Shown: in pieces, positions 1-10,789 of the stretch | Layout of the letters: each line of letters starts with the position of its first letter | How positions within the stretch are numbered: the first letter of the stretch is position 1 | Assembly: GCA_034766995.1 (NCBI GenBank) | Contig: CM068313.1 | Span: 60,929,409-60,993,408, forward strand | DNA length: 64,000 nt | Source of the DNA: Acanthacorydalis orientalis | Taxonomy: Eukaryota; Arthropoda; Insecta; Megaloptera; Corydalidae | Reading direction: 5' to 3' | Made by a program: the position numbers and the translations under genes | Notes under the pieces: model-generated | Databases searched by the model: none | The model's input: the letters and a program-made list of their open reading frames with translations, nothing else | Told to the model about the DNA's origin: nothing

Positions 1-13
1 AAACTTTAAACGC

Positions 14-16
<3 letters not shown>

Positions 17-72
<56 letters not shown>
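17..72. repeat. (TA)n microsatellite
   Basis: About 28 uninterrupted TA units at the left edge of the window, next to the start of a dispersed repeat. Confidence 0.97.
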
Positions 73-77
<5 letters not shown>

Positions 78-89
78 CAGAACGAGAAA

Positions 90-1390
90 ACGAGAATGAA
101 GTTGACGATAATGTTTGTGGAGAGCCATTGTCCTTACGACGATAGTGACTTCGCGTCAGTTCGCAAATGGTGCCGAACATTGTCGAATAATGACAATGAT
201 CATTTTGATTGAAAAAAAATGTGTAAGAAAATGTAAAAAGAATTGTCACTTTTCAATAAAATGAAATGAATAAAGTTTGTTGTACATGACTTGCACTGTT
301 TGTGCCGTCCATCAGTATTTTGTGTGCAACATCCGTTCCTTCCAGTTTTTTGAAAAAATTTTCCGGACTCCATCTTTCAAACCACTCCTCCTCATACCCA
401 CTTCCTTAAACTCGACTCTCCTTTTCAAAACCAGTTCAAAATCACGACTAAGGCCTCGGACCAAACCTCTACTTCCATTCAACGCACAGCAATATGCCGT
501 TGTAAATTTAATTTCAACATAATAAAATAATTTTTGATTTTTGAATAGTTTTAAAACGAACTTATTTTATTTTACATGAATTTCTTTCAAATTTTCGAAA
601 GAATTTTTAGGCATTCTTATTTTTCTGAATTTTCATAAACTTTTTTAAGCGACTTTCAGTGTTTTCTAACTTATTGCTTTTATTTTATGTGATTTTTGAA
701 AATTATGGAACGTATCCCTAATTTTTCAACGTAAATTATTTACACGGATTTTTTTATACGTGCGTTCCATAGAAAACTATGGAACGCACATACCGCATAA
801 AAAAGACTTGACTATACATACATGATACATTATTAAAGGACGACTTACCCTTTTGTACACGTACTGTTGAAATTTCTAATACAACCGACAAATTAAGAAC
901 TGTTCATCTATCTTGTATTGGTGTTTGTAAAACGTACACAGAAATATAATCCGATTCACAGCATTGTATATATAAATACAAATAAATAGTAATTAATTCA
1001 ATTATATTATCAATAAAATTTATTTTTAATTTATTTATTAATTCAGTCAGTCCAAACGATCACTTTCAATGTTCTCTTTTATGCGCGTACTGTTGAGATT
1101 TCAAAGATATCATCAATTTATTTTGTATTAATGTCCGTTAAAAAAAATTGAACATAAATATAATCACAATCACAGGACGGCACTAGACACGCGAACCGCA
1201 AAGAAATCACTGGACGTGAAAGTAAACTTTGAATAAAACTTTTTCAATAAGTAAAAAATATACAGAATGTTCGAAAACGATCACGAAATTTAAAAGTGAC
1301 AAAAAATAAATTAAATAATTTTGTCAAACGGCCATTAAATTCAACACAATTCAATAAAAAAAATACACTAATTAACGAAAAAAAAATTCA
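90..1390 (+). repeat. low-copy dispersed repeat, copy A
   Basis: This stretch aligns, with many small differences, to 51010-51960. Shared landmarks are the vestigial frame near 148-210, the block around 549-720 and the blocks near 860-960 and 1080-1210. Near 148-210 one frame reads SDFASVRKWCRTLSNN and the paralogue reads SDENDLAPV-stop-KRCRILSD. This acidic-then-basic pattern resembles the start of a transposase but is too short to assign. Copy A differs from copy B mainly by the insertion at 276-548. The family is unidentified. Confidence 0.7.
276..548 (+). mobile_element. 5'-truncated LINE 3' end inserted in repeat copy A
   Basis: About 270 bp present here but absent from the paralogous site near 51210, which serves as a natural empty site. 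The insert carries the TCCAG...CCGGA stem-loop at 341-367 (one mismatch) found at other LINE 3' ends in this window. It ends in an A/T-rich tail after AATAAAATAA. Similar GAATA(A)GTTT sequence sits at both junctions and fits a target-site duplication of about 10 bp. No coding sequence remains. Confidence 0.6.
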
Positions 1391-1612
1391 GAACATTGCT
1401 TCTACAGTACACACATACCTTACAGGCCACTTGTACCAACCACTAAATGTAAAGTAATACTAATTCTGCCTGGATACAAGAGAGGATAAAATTGCAGGCA
1501 ACCCACAAGTGGACATCGATGCGTACCGAATATGACGAAATCGTCGAATGCCTGATGGCTTTCTTTTTTCAACCAGTGCTATTGGACAACGACAACACAA
1601 TCTGTTGACGTA
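1391..1612. other. unassigned spacer before LINE
   Basis: No frame or repeat match recognised. The 5' boundary of the following truncated LINE probably lies in the last 100 bases, where base composition changes from AT-rich to GC-rich. Confidence 0.4.
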
Positions 1613-3151
1613 ATGGTATATAAACATTCACTGAAAATGATCCCATTGTTGACTGATCCTCCAGGTGTCCCCGAGAGCGCCGAGTATGTCGAGGCATTCG
1701 TTCGTCGATACCTCGCCATGCCACCGGCTCACTCGCCTGACTTTCTGACACCCGGGGACGTCGCCGGGGTGATTAGCGCACTCGCAGTTAAAAAGGCAGC
1801 AGGAGACGATGAAGTCGGGAATGCTGCACTGAAACGTCTTCCTGGGAGGGCTCTTGTGTTGCTGGCGAAGATCTTCAACGGGATCTATCAGACCGGCCAC
1901 TTCCCCCTCCGCTGGAAACTTGCGAAAGTCATCGCAGTGCCAAAGCCGGGCAAGTCGTTGAAAAATCCCGTGAACTATCGTCCGATTTCCCTGCTCTCCT
2001 CCGTGAGTAAGGTGTTCGAGAGAACCCTGCTCAAGAGGATGCTCGATGTTGTATCCGCTCGCGGACTCATCATCGACGAGCAGTTCGGATTTCGCGCTGG
2101 TCACGAGACGACGCAGCAGCTTGTCCGTCTCACGGAACGCGTGACCCGCGGCTTCAATGAGAATCGCGCCACTGGTGTCGTGTTTCTGGATATTGAAAAA
2201 GCATTCGACAAGGTCTGGCATGCCGGCCTCCTGTACAAGCTCGTGTATTTGGGCTTCCCCGATAGTATGATCCACCTGGTGGCGTCATATCTTGACGGTC
2301 GGTCCTTTTACGTGAGTGTTGACGGGGAGCGGTCTAGTGTCAGACCGATAGCGGCCGGTGTCCCGCAGGGAAGCGTAGTGGGTCCTGTACTGTTCAATCT
2401 GTACGTCAACGACGTGCCGAGGGATCAGTCCATGGCGCTCTTTGCGGACGACACCGCGGTAATTGTGCAATCATGGCAACCGAAAGTCATCCACCGTAAG
2501 CTGCAGGTGCACCTGTCTGAGCTCGAAACGTACTATCGTACGTGGAGGGTGAGGGTGAACACGCAGAAGACGGTGGCGGTCATGTTTCGCCCGCCCAAAT
2601 GCGCGAAGCGCGAACCCGAGCCTCTCGAGTTCTGCGGTTCGCGTATCGGGTGGTCGAGCGAGGCCAAGTACCTAGGGGTCATGCTCGATCGGCGCCTGAC
2701 TTTCAACAAGCACGTCTCGTACGTGCTGGCGAAGGCTCAGGGCCAGCTCTGCAGGCTGTACCCGCTGCTGAACAGGAAGTCGAAACTGTCGCTGAGAAGT
2801 AAGCGTCTGCTCTACCTCAGCTGCATTCGGCCGATTGTGACGTATGCGAGCACTGCCTGGGCTTATAACCCTTCTAACATCAAGCGGCTACAGGTGTTCC
2901 AAAACCGGGTCATGCGCCTCATCACCGACGCGCACTACCTGGTGAGGAACACCACTCTTCACCGGGACCTCCGCCTCCCTACAATCGACGAGTTTGTCCG
3001 AGGACAGGCTAGCCGGTTGTACGGGCGGGCGAGGTCCAGCGACAACGCCCTAGTCCGCGGACTGGGAAACAACGACCTCGTCGCCGAGCACTGCAGATAC
3101 CAGCGGCCTAGCCTGCTGGTGGCGCAGCGCGAGGTGGACGACGGTCAGTGA
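1613..3151 (+). CDS. LINE reverse transcriptase, intact frame, endonuclease domain missing
   Basis: A 512-aa open frame covering the reverse transcriptase part of a non-LTR retrotransposon ORF2. Visible in order: the NYRPISLLSSVSKVFE finger block (about residue 122), EQFGFRAGH, the catalytic block GVVFLDIEKAFDKVW, AAGVPQGSVVGP and the second catalytic block ALFADDTAV. The thumb-like region with SEAKYLGVMLDRRLTF and the C-terminal region follow. Full-length relatives run about 900 aa with an N-terminal apurinic-type endonuclease, which is absent here, so the copy is 5'-truncated and the listed start codon is only the first in frame. The block pattern fits the Jockey group. It is clearly GC-richer than its surroundings, and the lack of stops suggests a recent insertion. 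It cannot be autonomous. Confidence 0.9.
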   Translation: MVYKHSLKMIPLLTDPPGVPESAEYVEAFVRRYLAMPPAHSPDFLTPGDVAGVISALAVKKAAGDDEVGNAALKRLPGRALVLLAKIFNGIYQTGHFPLRWKLAKVIAVPKPGKSLKNPVNYRPISLLSSVSKVFERTLLKRMLDVVSARGLIIDEQFGFRAGHETTQQLVRLTERVTRGFNENRATGVVFLDIEKAFDKVWHAGLLYKLVYLGFPDSMIHLVASYLDGRSFYVSVDGERSSVRPIAAGVPQGSVVGPVLFNLYVNDVPRDQSMALFADDTAVIVQSWQPKVIHRKLQVHLSELETYYRTWRVRVNTQKTVAVMFRPPKCAKREPEPLEFCGSRIGWSSEAKYLGVMLDRRLTFNKHVSYVLAKAQGQLCRLYPLLNRKSKLSLRSKRLLYLSCIRPIVTYASTAWAYNPSNIKRLQVFQNRVMRLITDAHYLVRNTTLHRDLRLPTIDEFVRGQASRLYGRARSSDNALVRGLGNNDLVAEHCRYQRPSLLVAQREVDDGQ

Positions 3152-3704
3152 CCTGGCGTCAGCCCTCCCCCCCCCCCGAGGGCCAGTAAGAGGTCGGCCT
3201 TCACTGGTCGACCTGGAGCTCCGCTGGCCTAACATCAAGAATCTACCCCCTGGAGGGGGTAAAATGCTCACCCCACGAGAATCTCCTCACCAAGCAACGC
3301 TCCAGCAATGCTAGAAACGCGAGCCGTAAACCCATTGGTTTGGCGCTCAAAAAGCATGGGTCCTTCAGACCCTCGCTGCACACGATCCCATTGCCTACGT
3401 TTTCGTTTTCTAGATGTACAGCTAGACAAAAAGTCTTTGTACACTCATAACTTACAACAAAAATCTTGAATAATTTTTCTATTTATAGTCACAGACAACT
3501 GAACGTACGCCACTAGAAAATGACATTTATTCAAATGTATTTAAGAATAATAATTTCATTTTAAGATTTATTTATTTCAAATAAATAATTACTCTGTCAT
3601 TTTCATAAAAAATAAATACAAACTTAATATTTATTCGCTGTTAATTGAAAATAACTTAAAAATATATCAAATGATGGCACACAAAATTGATCGTACACAC
3701 TCAA
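3152..3704 (+). other. LINE 3' UTR then unassigned AT-rich sequence
   Basis: The GC-rich composition of the LINE continues past its stop codon to about 3440, including an 11-C run at 3167-3177. This is the likely 3' UTR. No clear poly(A) tail or target-site duplication could be fixed. From about 3440 to 3704 the sequence is AT-rich and unrecognised. Confidence 0.5.
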
Positions 3705-4795
3705 TACAGTGATAAGCAGAATTGAAAAATAATTACATTGTTTTTTTTTAATATTTTGTTGCGTGTCCATTTACATGTGTAACGGCCATTATTCCATTAT
3801 TCAATCATTAATTACAAGTTTCACAACATCAAATATCGCCACACAACCCCATACACTGGTCCGATATCCTCATGTTTAGCAGTAAGTAATCGATTCTTTT
3901 TGTTTAATTCAGTGTAAGGCTTTTGTCGCACTGATATTCGGCCTTCGGAAAGCAACATATTGAATTTACTTTTATTTGAAAATATTATCTTATTCCAGAA
4001 GTAAGTATTTTTGTTCAAATTTATTTTGCAAAATCCATTCTCTTGCGCCGATTCACTTTACTTACGCGTGGATTTTTCCTGTGAAGTCTAGAGTTATAAC
4101 AAGTTTCATGACGAAAACTTTGTATCGTATTAGAGCTAACATTTTTTTAAAAATTTTATTTTTCCTGTACAGCTATATCTGACGAACTTATTTTTTTAAT
4201 GGCTCTTATCACGGCTCTCTGCTCATTATGAGAATGGAATCTTTGGCGTTCACTTCGTGGATGTTTTTCTAAAAAAATCTCTTCTTCAAATCGGTTCATT
4301 ATGTTTGAAACTGTGACTGTATTTTTATTGATAATTTTCCCAACACGAAATATCGATTTCCCTTTCGAATCCAAATCTAGTATGATTTTTCTTTAGACAC
4401 TGCGCTTTGTTTAGTTTTTCCTGTCATATTTTAAATTAATTAATATGTTTTTAACAAATTTTATAAAACACATTTACCACATTATCGAAATTAAACATAA
4501 TATGAAATATCGAGAATCGCCTGTTTATAACAACTGCACGATTGTGTACGGAGTATCATAGCAAAGAGAGCCGATGAGAAATAAGGGTTGTACTAATATT
4601 TCTTTCGCATAAAAAAAGAAGTTCTTTTATTCTATAACGAATTTTGAATTCATCTAAGTAAAATTGTAAATATTTTGTGTGTTATTAAATTGTAATAAAT
4701 ATATAAACGTAAATCTCAAAGTATTTTTTTGTTACCGTAAAAACCATTTATTTCTGAAAATCTTAAGTGTGCCATTACATTTTTCAGTTAGTGTA
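3705..4795 (-). pseudogene. Tc1-like transposon relic
   Basis: Minus-strand fragments read as a Tc1-family transposase. An N-terminal helix-turn-helix part (GKIINKNTVTVSNIMNRFEE, then PRSERQR, about 4374-4160) is followed by the start of the catalytic domain (WNKIIFSNKSKFNML, GRISVRQKPYTELNKKNRLL, about 4000-3830). The first catalytic Asp, normally in FSDESKFN, reads Asn. The C-terminal half is missing. The right edge (about 4770-4795) resembles the inverted repeat of the Tc1-like element at 6113. The left end is uncertain. Stops and frameshifts show it is dead. Confidence 0.75.
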
Positions 4796-4809
4796 TATAT
4801 ATATACATA

Positions 4810-6100
4810 ACAGGTGGGCTGAAAAGCTCGTAGGCTTGCATAGAAAAAATTTTTTTTTTGATAGAATTTGATTTTATTATTCAATATAGTTCCCTTCGAG
4901 GGCGATACAACGATTACAGCGGTCATACAATTTTTCGATACCATTTTTATAATACGATTTGTCTTTAGCCTCAAAATAGGCTTCAGTTTCGGCGATTACC
5001 TCTTCATCGGAGCAAAATTTCCGTCCAGCGAGCATCCTCTTGAGGTCTGAGAACAGAAAAAAGTCGCTGGGGGCCAGATCTGGAGAGTACGGTGGATGCG
5101 GAAGCAATTCGAAGCCCAATTCTTGCAATTTCGCCATCGATTTCAATGATTTGTGACACGGTGCATTGTCTTGATGAAACAGCAGTTTCTTCTTCTTCAA
5201 ATGAGGCCGCTTTTTCGCGATTTCGTCTTTTAAACGCTCCAATAACGCTACGTAATAGTCGCTGTTTATGGTTTTTCCCTTTTTAAGATAGTCAATGAAT
5301 ATTATACCATGAGTATCCCAGAATAATGATGCCAGAACCTTGCCAGCCGACTTTTGCGTCTTTCCACGCTTTGGAGTCGGTTCATCACGTGCAGTCCACT
5401 CGGATGACTGTCGATTGGACTCCGGTGTGAAATGATGGAGCCATGTTTCATCAATCGTCACATATCGACGCAAAAATTCGGATTTATTACGATTGAACAG
5501 CTCCAAACACTCCTTAGAATCATCGATTCGTTGTTGTTTTTGGTCGACTGTGAGCTCGCGCGGCACCCACTTTGAACAGAGCTTTCGCATATCCAAATAT
5601 TAATGCACGATATGACCAACACGTTCCTTTGATATCTTTAGCGTCTCAGCTATCTCAATCAACTTCACTTTACGGTTATCAAAAATTATTTTGTGGACTT
5701 TTTTGATTTTTCGTCGGTAACAGCCTCTTTGGGGCGTCCACTGCGTGCATCATCCTCGGTGCTCATTTCGCCTCGTTTAAATTTAGCAAACCACTTCTCT
5801 ACGGTTGATTTTCCTGGTGCAGAGTCCGAATAATGTTTATTAAGCCAAGCCTTGGTTTCAACAGTATTTTTCTTCGCCAAAAAGCAATGCTTTATTAACA
5901 CACGAAATTCCTTTTTATCCATTTTTTCAAGGTAACAAAAGTTCTTTCACTAAAAATGCTATAACTCAGATACTAATAGTGCAACAGCTGTCAAATTTAT
6001 ACACGCGTCTTTTGAAGGTTAGGGCTAACTAAAAATCATATGGATTTGATACTAGTAGCGCCATTTATATGTCAGCCTACGAACGTTTCAGCCCACCTGT
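4810..6100 (-). mobile_element. Himar-like mariner (irritans type), copy 1
   Basis: A complete 1291-bp element. It begins ACAGGTGGGCTGAAAAGCTC and ends GCCCACCTGT, an inverted match, and has a TA dinucleotide on each side (4808-4809 and 6101-6102). Size, ends and target are those of mariner transposons. The right flank continues into a Tc1-like element after about 10 bp. The same arrangement recurs at 31408. Confidence 0.97.
4877..5922 (-). pseudogene. mariner transposase, broken by one frameshift and one stop
   Basis: Cut-and-paste transposase of the mariner family. It would bind its inverted repeats through the N-terminal helix-turn-helix (5922-5700, MDKKEFRVLIKHCFLAKKN...) and cut with a DD34D catalytic triad. 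The three Asp are visible in TIDETWLHHF, FHQDNAPCH and APSDFF, with 34 residues between the last two. The WVPREL linker motif precedes the catalytic domain. Against copy 2, one base is missing near 5712 (frameshift) and a TAA interrupts the frame at 5600-5602. The remaining 239-aa frame (5596-4877) is intact. Wording is very close to the Himar1 group as I know it, so the element is fairly young. Confidence 0.95.
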
Positions 6101-6479
6101 TATATTTATGTACACTGTCCAAAAAAAGTATTGGTACAGTTAACTTTTTTGTAATTAAAATGGTCTAAAAATTTGGAAAAATTTTGAAAAATTAGGTACA
6201 CATTTATTTATTTTATTATTTATTCAATAACATAAAAAATATCAACAATATTGTATAGAAATTTCAGAAAAAGTCACTATATGAAATTTAACTTATTTTT
6301 TTCAACGAAGAAACTATTAGCATAGTTTTTAATCTGTTAACTTCACTGCAATGAATTTCTCTACCCTGCAATTACTGTTATAAGTAGGGGAAATCATCGG
6401 TAACTCATTATTTGTGCGATATTGAAACTGTGGTAAGACATTTTTTTTCAAATTGTATAGTAAATTGTGAATAAAATTA

Positions 6480-7510
6480 AAGAAACTACATTATCTGAAC
6501 GAAAAATTATTTTGGATTGCATGTAAAATGGAAATCATACAGTTTCATTAGGAAAATAATAAATACGAGGTAATTTACAGTTCGAAAGATGACATAACCA
6601 CATAATGTTAGATAACAAATGTTAAAGTCTAGTCTTAAAAGGATCTAATTCCCAAGAACGACAGATCAACCATATGATTAGTGAGATCTCTAGACATTGT
6701 CAGCTAAACTAAGTCTTGTTAAAAAAAAACTAGAGTTCGAAGTGTAATTAATCGATTTAAAGGCAAGGAAAACCTAGAAAATCAAACAAGAATTGGATTT
6801 CCAGGAAAACTTTCGAATAAAGAAGAACGGCATGTTATGAAAAGAATCAAAAATAGATTTAAAATTTACTTCATCCGAAGTGGTAGCAGAGTTAAAAAAA
6901 GATTTTGAGAAAACTGTTACACACAGAACCGTGAAAAATATATTGTATACTACCGGTTATAATGTTTGAGTACTTAATAAAAAAAACCCTATAGAAGTAA
7001 AATCAATAAAGGTAAAAGAATTAATTTTGCAAAAAACCACCAGAACAAAAATATGGATTTGCTGAAAACTAATCTTTTCTGATGAAAGTAAATTTAACAT
7101 TATTCGCTCCGATGGTCGAATATATATATATATATATATATGTCTCGGGAAAACCTAATACAGAATTGAACATAGAAAATTTGTTAGCGACTGTGAAACA
7201 TGAGGATGTGGGAGTGATGGTGTGTGGTTGCATGGAAGCATCTGATGTGGGAAAGCTTGTTTTCGTCGATGGGATAATGGATAAGATGGTTTATGTAGAA
7301 TATTTTGAAAAATAACCCAAAAATAGTGCTGAAAAGCTAGCTCTTGAAAGTGACTTCTACTTTCAACATGACAATGACTTCAAGCAGACATCTCTCGTAG
7401 TCAAGGAATGGATTTTGTATAACATCCTCCCCCAATACCATTAACACACCTTGATTTAGATATACTGGACAGGAAGATCAGAAAACATAATAAGAGATTG
7501 GCCCATATTT
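6480..7510 (+). pseudogene. Tc1-like transposase relic
   Basis: Fragments in several frames. LSERKIILD (about 6490) and INRFKGKENLENQ form the N-terminal helix-turn-helix region. EVVAELKKDFEKTVTHRTVKNIL follows, then the first catalytic block IFSDESKFNIIRSDGR (about 7070-7115), KPNTELN/LLATVKHEDVGVMVCGCM, GKLVFVDGIMDK and the second catalytic block YFQHDND (about 7360). The third (Glu) region is collapsed into LDRKIRKHNKR. A TA microsatellite interrupts the codons after SDGR. It is non-functional. Confidence 0.85.
7120..7141. repeat. short (TA)n inside Tc1 transposase relic
   Basis: About 10 TA units lying between codons for SDGR and the KPNTELN block. The same spot in the duplicated copy (33743-33804) holds a tract about three times longer. 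Confidence 0.95.
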
Positions 7511-7689
7511 GGGGTCAGCGATTTATATTTCATCGCTGTTGACTTAGTAACTTTAATATTTTAAGAGAAAAAATTACAAAATGGATTCTATTCTCTTGCA
7601 GACGTTCCGGAGCTAACATATGAATCCGATTTTTCCAAGAAAAGCACATTTTTTTATATTTCACCTTTCAAATGTGTGTAACGATTCAG

Positions 7690-8645
7690 AGCATATTCAT
7701 CACATTATTCTTTACAATTTCCGTAAAGGAAAGGACGCAAAATGAATTACTGAAAAGATTTGTAAATTATACTGGGATTATGCAATAAACATTCGCACAT
7801 ATTTTTGGTAGTTTAAAAAGTTTCGTGAGGGAGATTTTGATTTGAAAAATAAAAAAAATGGTCGCCATTTTGTGTTTAACGATGAACAATTAAAAGCGAT
7901 ACATGAAAATTATCTACGTTTAATAACGCGTGAGATAGTAGTAAAGATGAATTAGTCGAAAATTCTGTAACTAGAGGACTTCATCGCATTGGGGAAGTAA
8001 ACATACCCGCTGCGTGGGTGCTGAATGAGCTGACTGCAGATTAGCGCGAGAACAGGATGAGTGCGTGTGTTTCGTTGAAGTCTCGTGAAATTGAGGAACC
8101 CTTTTTTGCTTAATTTGATAACAGAGGACGAAAAGTGGATATTGTACAGTAATAAAAAAATGTTGAGTGAACTTTGACAAACCTGGGCAAACTTCTTAAA
8201 CGATCGAAAAATCAAGTCTTACCAATAAGAAAAATATATTGTTTTTGGTGTGATTTTCGCGGAATAATTTATTATAAAATTTTAAAATTCGGAGAAACTG
8301 TGACTGCAGACAACAACAGCTTGACAAATTAAATCAGGCAATACAAGAAAAACGACCCAATTATCCGGAAGAGTTAGCATAGTATGCAGCATGACAATGA
8401 ATGGCCACACAAAGCGTGCATAACGCAAAAAAAATTCTGACCAGAATCGAGAAATGCTTCCACACCCGCCTTATTCTCAAGACTTTGTCTCTTCTGATTT
8501 CCATCTGTTACAGTCTTTGCAAAATAGTCTCGATTAAAAAAATTCTAAACACACGAATGAGTGAATTCCTTCTTAGTATCATTTTCCAGGTGAAATTTAT
8601 CAGAATTATACAAAACGAAGGAAATTATACATTAAATTTATAATA
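7690..8645 (+). pseudogene. mariner transposase relic (cecropia-like) nested in the Tc1-like element
   Basis: Scattered in-frame pieces read as a mariner transposase. HHIILYNFRKGKDA (about 7700) is the typical FRKGK N-terminus, and FRKSGDFDL-like and HRIGEVN...WVLNELT linker regions follow. The first catalytic block is ITEDEKWILYS (about 8120), the second QHDNEWPHK (about 8390), and the third PPYSQDF...SSDFHL (about 8465-8510). It ends near NEGNYTLNL. Multiple stops and shifts show long decay. No terminal repeats of its own were identified. Confidence 0.8.
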
Positions 8646-9105
8646 AAAGAATTACCGTAAAATATAATTTCATTTTACCTATTATCAATGACAATAAAAA
8701 TGGGTAAAACTAACATAATTAGTAAATCTCAATTAAGGGAAATTTCGATGCCAAATAGATTGAAAGTGGCGATAAGGTGAACCGGTTTACCGACATATTA
8801 TTAATTTCAAATTTTCTGAAAACACTTATTAATGTAATTCAATTTAATACAAAGTGTGCGAATAATTTTTTCGCGAAAAAAAAGACTATTTTAATTAATG
8901 CTATTTTTTGCAATTCTAATAAGTTCTTGTTATTATTTTTATATTATTAAATAAATAATATATTAATAAATATGAAATATACAAATTTGTTCCAAAATAT
9001 GTACAATTTTTTTAATCAGACCCTTTCAATTACAAAAATGTTAACTGTGCCAATACTTTTTCATTCAGTATATATACATATATATACATGTATGTATATA
9101 AATAT

Positions 9106-9467
9106 TGTTGAAATAAACGAGGGTCCATGAAATAATTATGATGTTTTATTAAGGAACGGGTGAAATATTGAGTTTGTGAATAAAAATACTTCTCAGAATT
9201 TAAACGTGTTATATTTACGAACGGCTCATTGCGACTGACTATATGAATGATCGCAGTACAAAAGTGAACAAGTAATACAACGAGACTATTGTCGTCTGAA
9301 TGCACTTATCAAACATATTTTTCTTAAACGATATTTAACATATAAACATTCAACAATCGCTACCGACATACTTCAATGTCGATACTTTCTCACGCCCACA
9401 TTCGCATTGCGGTGCGTTCGCAACGCTTAACTTATGATACGATGTAAATGTATCTTATATTTCAACA
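9106..9467. other. 362-bp TG...CA unit, possible solo LTR
   Basis: Starts TGTTGAAAT and ends ATTTCAACA, a perfect 9-bp inverted terminus with the TG...CA ends typical of LTRs. The interior has no frame. Both flanks are TA-rich, so a target-site duplication cannot be judged. The duplicate at 35822-36183 has the same length. A small inverted-repeat element is the alternative. Confidence 0.35.
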
Positions 9468-9483
9468 TATATATATATATATA
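9467..9483. repeat. short (TA)n
   Basis: Eight TA units between the TG...CA unit and a LINE 3' end. Confidence 0.95.
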
Positions 9484-9683
9484 CACTCCTCTCGCCGGTT
9501 TTTTGAAACTTTTTTCCGGCATCCAATCCTCAAATTCACAAAAAAATTCAGTACCCAACACTGTCCTCCACTATTCCCCGGTAAAAAGCTGCGGCTAAGA
9601 CACCGGATTCTCACCCATCATGTGTACAACACAGATGTATTTTATTCAGATCAATAAAATCATTTTCTTTTCTTCTTTCTTCT

Positions 9684-9686
<3 letters not shown>
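9484..9686 (+). mobile_element. LINE 3' end fragment
   Basis: Non-coding. It carries the stem GCCGG (9494-9498) / CCGGC (9516-9520) around a T-rich loop and ends in ATCAATAAAATC then TA repeats. The layout matches the 3' UTR ends at 28356, 58700 and 341. The duplicate is at 36208-36411. Confidence 0.6.
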
Positions 9687-9763
<77 letters not shown>

Positions 9764-9782
9764 GTATGTATGTATGTATATA
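9687..9782. repeat. (TA)n with TATG tail
   Basis: Long TA run with a few TATG interruptions at its right end, directly after the LINE 3' end. It may be an expanded tail. Confidence 0.95.
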
Positions 9783-10368
9783 TAAAGCAGAACTATTACA
9801 AAAAAAGTCAGCTGTAAAAAATTAACAATTATAAAAGGCAAACAACCAGTTGAGCGTGTGCCGGCGACGACGCGTTATACATATTTTCTACCTGCTGACA
9901 AGTTTCCCTTCTCTAATGTTTTATTTACTTGTACGGCTGCCTCGCAAGCCAAACAGCAGGTCAGAAACGAGTAAGCTCGTTCAATTCGCTTCGATGCCGA
10001 ACAGCAGGCGGATAATTCGTTTGTTTCTCTATGATCGGACAAGCAGCCCAACGGCTGGCTGACAATGCTTATCCTGTATGACTGGCCAACGAAACAAGTG
10101 GTGATCGGTTAGCATAGCAAAAAAATACTATTGACGAAGTAGGTTACACCACACCAACATCTAAAACTGACAGTCAGAGGTGTTATTGTAGGGATGTTGT
10201 TGAGGGTAAATGATAATGTATATGCAAAATGATAATGTGTGCTTCGAAATAGCTGTCAGTTCAACTGAAGTAATTCAAAAATTTTGAATATGGACTGTAA
10301 TTTACATTGAACTGATATTATGAGCGTAGTCTCTATCAATTGTCATTTAGTCACGTGATTTTAACAAG
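9783..10368. other. unassigned sequence, duplicated at 36506-37078
   Basis: No frame or element recognised. 9860-10110 is less AT-rich than the flanks. Copy 1 and copy 2 differ by scattered substitutions and by about 16 bp near 10215, which copy 1 has and copy 2 lacks. Confidence 0.5.

Positions 10369-10447
<79 letters not shown>
10369..10447. repeat. (TA)n microsatellite
   Basis: About 35 TA units with minor interruptions. The duplicated site at 37079 is shorter. Confidence 0.95.
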
Positions 10448-10789
10448 TTATTTTTTTCGATTAGTTTAGTTGATGGTTCTTCTCTTCTAATAATGTCTGT
10501 AGACATCTGCTTTAATTTGATCGTTCCTGGGAACCAGTCTTCCCAGACAACTAATTTTTATTTCTATTCTTTTATAACCTGAATTCAAAATTTAAACTTC
10601 AATTTATTTGCTAGGAAAAATTGAAAAAAACCTAGTAATCATGATAAAAGGAAAAAGGGAAGTTTGTAATAGAATCACCCACCCCCTGCTCAAAGCAAAA
10701 TCGCATTTTTAACTGGTGAAGTGATACGATATGTTTCGCTCTGCATTGTCTTCGACCAAGCCGGTTACATACATAAACTGTTTTTGCCT
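10448..10789. other. unassigned sequence, duplicated at 37147-37474
   Basis: No frame found. Homology with copy 2 stops at the TA near 10775, where copy 2 carries a truncated mariner. Confidence 0.5.

Larger units (their letters stand above)
6113..9070 (+). mobile_element. Tc1-like element with a nested mariner relic, copy 1
   Basis: Inverted ends of about 30 bp: CACTGTCCAAAAAAAGTATT at the left, and its imperfect complement ending in ATTCAGTA at the right. TA lies outside each end (6111-6112 and 9071-9072). It is 2958 bp, roughly twice a normal Tc1 element, because a mariner relic occupies 7690-8645. The transposase is decayed. Confidence 0.85.

Noticed and set aside
277..522. 81-codon plus-strand frame
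   Set aside because: Lies within a non-coding LINE 3' UTR fragment; no motif.
1628..2275. 215-codon minus-strand frame
   Set aside because: Antisense of the reverse transcriptase; no motifs of its own.
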